NCBI RefSeq assembly: GCF_001514205.1
Contig: NZ_KQ948778.1
Coordinates: 156,270-220,269 of the forward strand
From: Streptomyces griseoruber
Lineage (GTDB): Bacteria > Actinomycetota > Actinomycetes > Streptomycetales > Streptomycetaceae
Direction: 5' to 3'
Length of the DNA: 64,000 nucleotides
Each line of letters starts with the position of its first letter. Position 1 is the stretch's first letter. The notes beneath the pieces are model-generated. The model saw nothing but the letters and a program-made list of their open reading frames with translations, was not told where the DNA came from and did no database searches. Made by a program: the position numbers and the translations under genes. Positions 62,541 to 64,000 of the stretch are shown piece by piece.

Positions 62541-64000
62541 GACGCCAAGGAAATCCCAAGGTTTTCACGGCTCCTCATCGCCGTGGCGGGCGCGGTCATC
62601 GGCTACGCGGGAGGCTCCCTCGCGGTCTGGGTCTCGGAGCGCTTCGTGATGCGGCTCCGCCAGCACGTCTTCGACCATGTGCAGAAGCTCCCCCCCCTCG
62701 CACTTCTTCCAGCGCCACCGCCAGGGCGATCTGCTCTCCCGGCTGACAGGGGACGTCGAGGCCATCGAACAGATGGCCGTCTCCGGCCTGATCGGCACGG
62801 CCTCCGCCCTCTTCAGCGCCGTCTTCTACGCGGCGGCCGCGTTCTGGCTGCGCTGGGACCTGGCGGCGGCGACCTTCGTGCTGGCCCCGCTGTTCCGGCT
62901 GGCGGCCAAGAAGTTCTCCGCGGGAGTCGGGGCGGTCGCCCGCGAGGGCCGGGTGGCCGACGGCGCGGTCACCTCAGTGGTGGAGGAGTCCCTCGGCAAC
63001 CTCGTCCTCACCCAGGCGTACGGCCGTCAGGACGCCGAGCGACGCCGGCTCAGCCAGGAGGCGACGGCATGGTTCCGGGAGGCGGTCCGCTCGGCCCGCC
63101 TCAACCAGGCGTACGGCCAGCTGGTGCAGGTCATCGAGACGGTCTGCGTCCTGGCCGTGATCGGCATCGGGGTCCGGGAGATCTCGGAGGGCCAGATGAC
63201 ACTGGGCCGGCTCCTGGCGTTCGCCGCCCTCCTCAGCTATCTCTACCCGCCCATCCGCAGCCTCGCCCAGCTGGGCCTGCTGATCACCGCGGCCACGGCC
63301 GGCGCGGAACGCCTCGTGGAAATCCTCGACACCCGCCCCGCCGTGGCCGACCCCGAGGGACCGGCGAACCACTCCACCGGCCGTCCCGACGGCGTGATCA
63401 CCCTGGCGGACGTCTCCTTCCGCTATCCCGGCACGGACCGCCCGGCCCTGGAGAACCTCTCCTTCACGGCGAACCCCGGCGAGCTGGTGGTCATCACCGG
63501 CCCGAGCGGCGCCGGCAAGTCGACGATCTCCAAACTCCTCCTCCGCTTCTACGACCCCGGCTCGGGTGCGATCGCCTTGGACGGCGTCCCCCTGCGCGAC
63601 TTCCCCCTGGATCGCCTCCGCGAATACATCGCCCTCCTCCCGCAGGAGACCCTGGTCCTGCACGACACGGTCCGCGCGAACATCGCCTGCGGCCGGCCGG
63701 GCGCCAGCGAACGGGCGATCGTCGACGCGGCCAGGGCGGCCGACGCCCACGACTTCATCACCGCGTTGCCCGAGGGCTACGACACGAAGATCGACCCGGA
63801 CACGGCCCGGCTCTCCGGCGGTCAGCTCCAACGCCTCGCCATCGCCCGCGCCGTCCTGCGCGACGCCCCGGTCCTGGTCCTGGACGAACCCACCACCGGC
63901 CTCGACGCCATCGCCATCCGCCGCATCATCGAACCCCTCCGCCGCCTGATGACCGGCCGCACCACCATCATGATCACCCATGACCTCACCCTCACCCCGG
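62541..64000 (+). pseudogene. ABC exporter, 5'-truncated and frameshifted (continues past window)
   Basis: From about 62541 the frame reads DAKEIPRFSRLLIAVAGAVIG then GSLAVWVSERFVMRLRQHVFDHVQKLPP, the end of an ABC exporter's first helix pair. A C8 run (62690-62697) has one base too many: removing one C joins KLPP to SHFFQRHRQGDLLSRLTGDVEAIEQ, which continues the transmembrane domain and then the ATPase (Walker A GPSGAGKST, signature LSGGQ, Walker B LVLDEP, to the window end). The first 70-odd residues are absent because the ppdK terminator lies there. Either a decayed gene or a sequencing slip in the C-run accounts for the frameshift. Confidence 0.7.

Overview
The window is high-GC actinobacterial chromosome and almost certainly Streptomyces. 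Codons end overwhelmingly in G or C, GTG starts are frequent, and many genes are coupled through 4-bp stop/start overlaps. Several gene blocks (era, leuA, the SCO2521-SCO2525 set, recO-uppS, zur-znuBCA, glyS, dusB, ppdK) run in the relative order I remember from the S. coelicolor SCO2494-SCO2540 core region. I see no rRNA, tRNA, CRISPR array, IS element or phage integrase.

Layout. 1-1491: a WxL-type surface protein (5' end outside the window) and its DUF916 partner. 1488-3136: amtB-glnK ammonium transport and PII, with a GlnR-like 11-bp phased operator upstream. 3310-11280: era, then accessory genes (membrane protein, MmyB-type regulator with divergent SDR, GH1 beta-glucosidase with MFS porter, and an intracellular M4 protease with its emfourin inhibitor). 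11460-13309: leuA behind a leucine leader peptide and a strong hairpin. 13494-18439: a TerB-like protein, a collapsed two-component system pseudogene, a secreted sialidase, a sigma/anti-sigma-like pair, a small PTP and a GNAT. 18573-25137: a tightly coupled, uncharacterised actinobacterial cluster (methyltransferase, SCO2524, variant P-loop protein, SCO2522, SCO2521, membrane protein). 25142-28229: MFS, recO, uppS.

28375-36310 is an apparent insertion between uppS and zur. It holds an alpha/beta hydrolase, a caspase-VMAP protein, a MoxR AAA+ ATPase and a 1144-residue SAV_2336-type protein that carries a vWA-like region, a nucleotide-cyclase-like domain and a second caspase domain. It reads as a ternary VMAP-type NTP-dependent conflict system. 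It is the strongest candidate for a new biological system here.

36341-41029: zur, znuB, znuC and znuA with two Zur-like boxes, then glyS. 41087-48829: a nuclease/phosphatase-fold protein, an aldo/keto reductase with downstream TetR and a perfect palindromic operator, galU, a DHA2 exporter with divergent MmyB-type regulator, and an ECF sigma with a membrane partner. 48877-59225: another DHA2 exporter, dusB, an LtaS/sulfatase-like membrane enzyme with a repeat-rich N-terminus, two alpha-glucosidase/debranching-type enzymes and a divergent ROK repressor. 59635-62382: ppdK behind a 409-bp structured upstream region. The window ends in an ABC exporter gene that is 5'-truncated and frameshifted in a C8 run.
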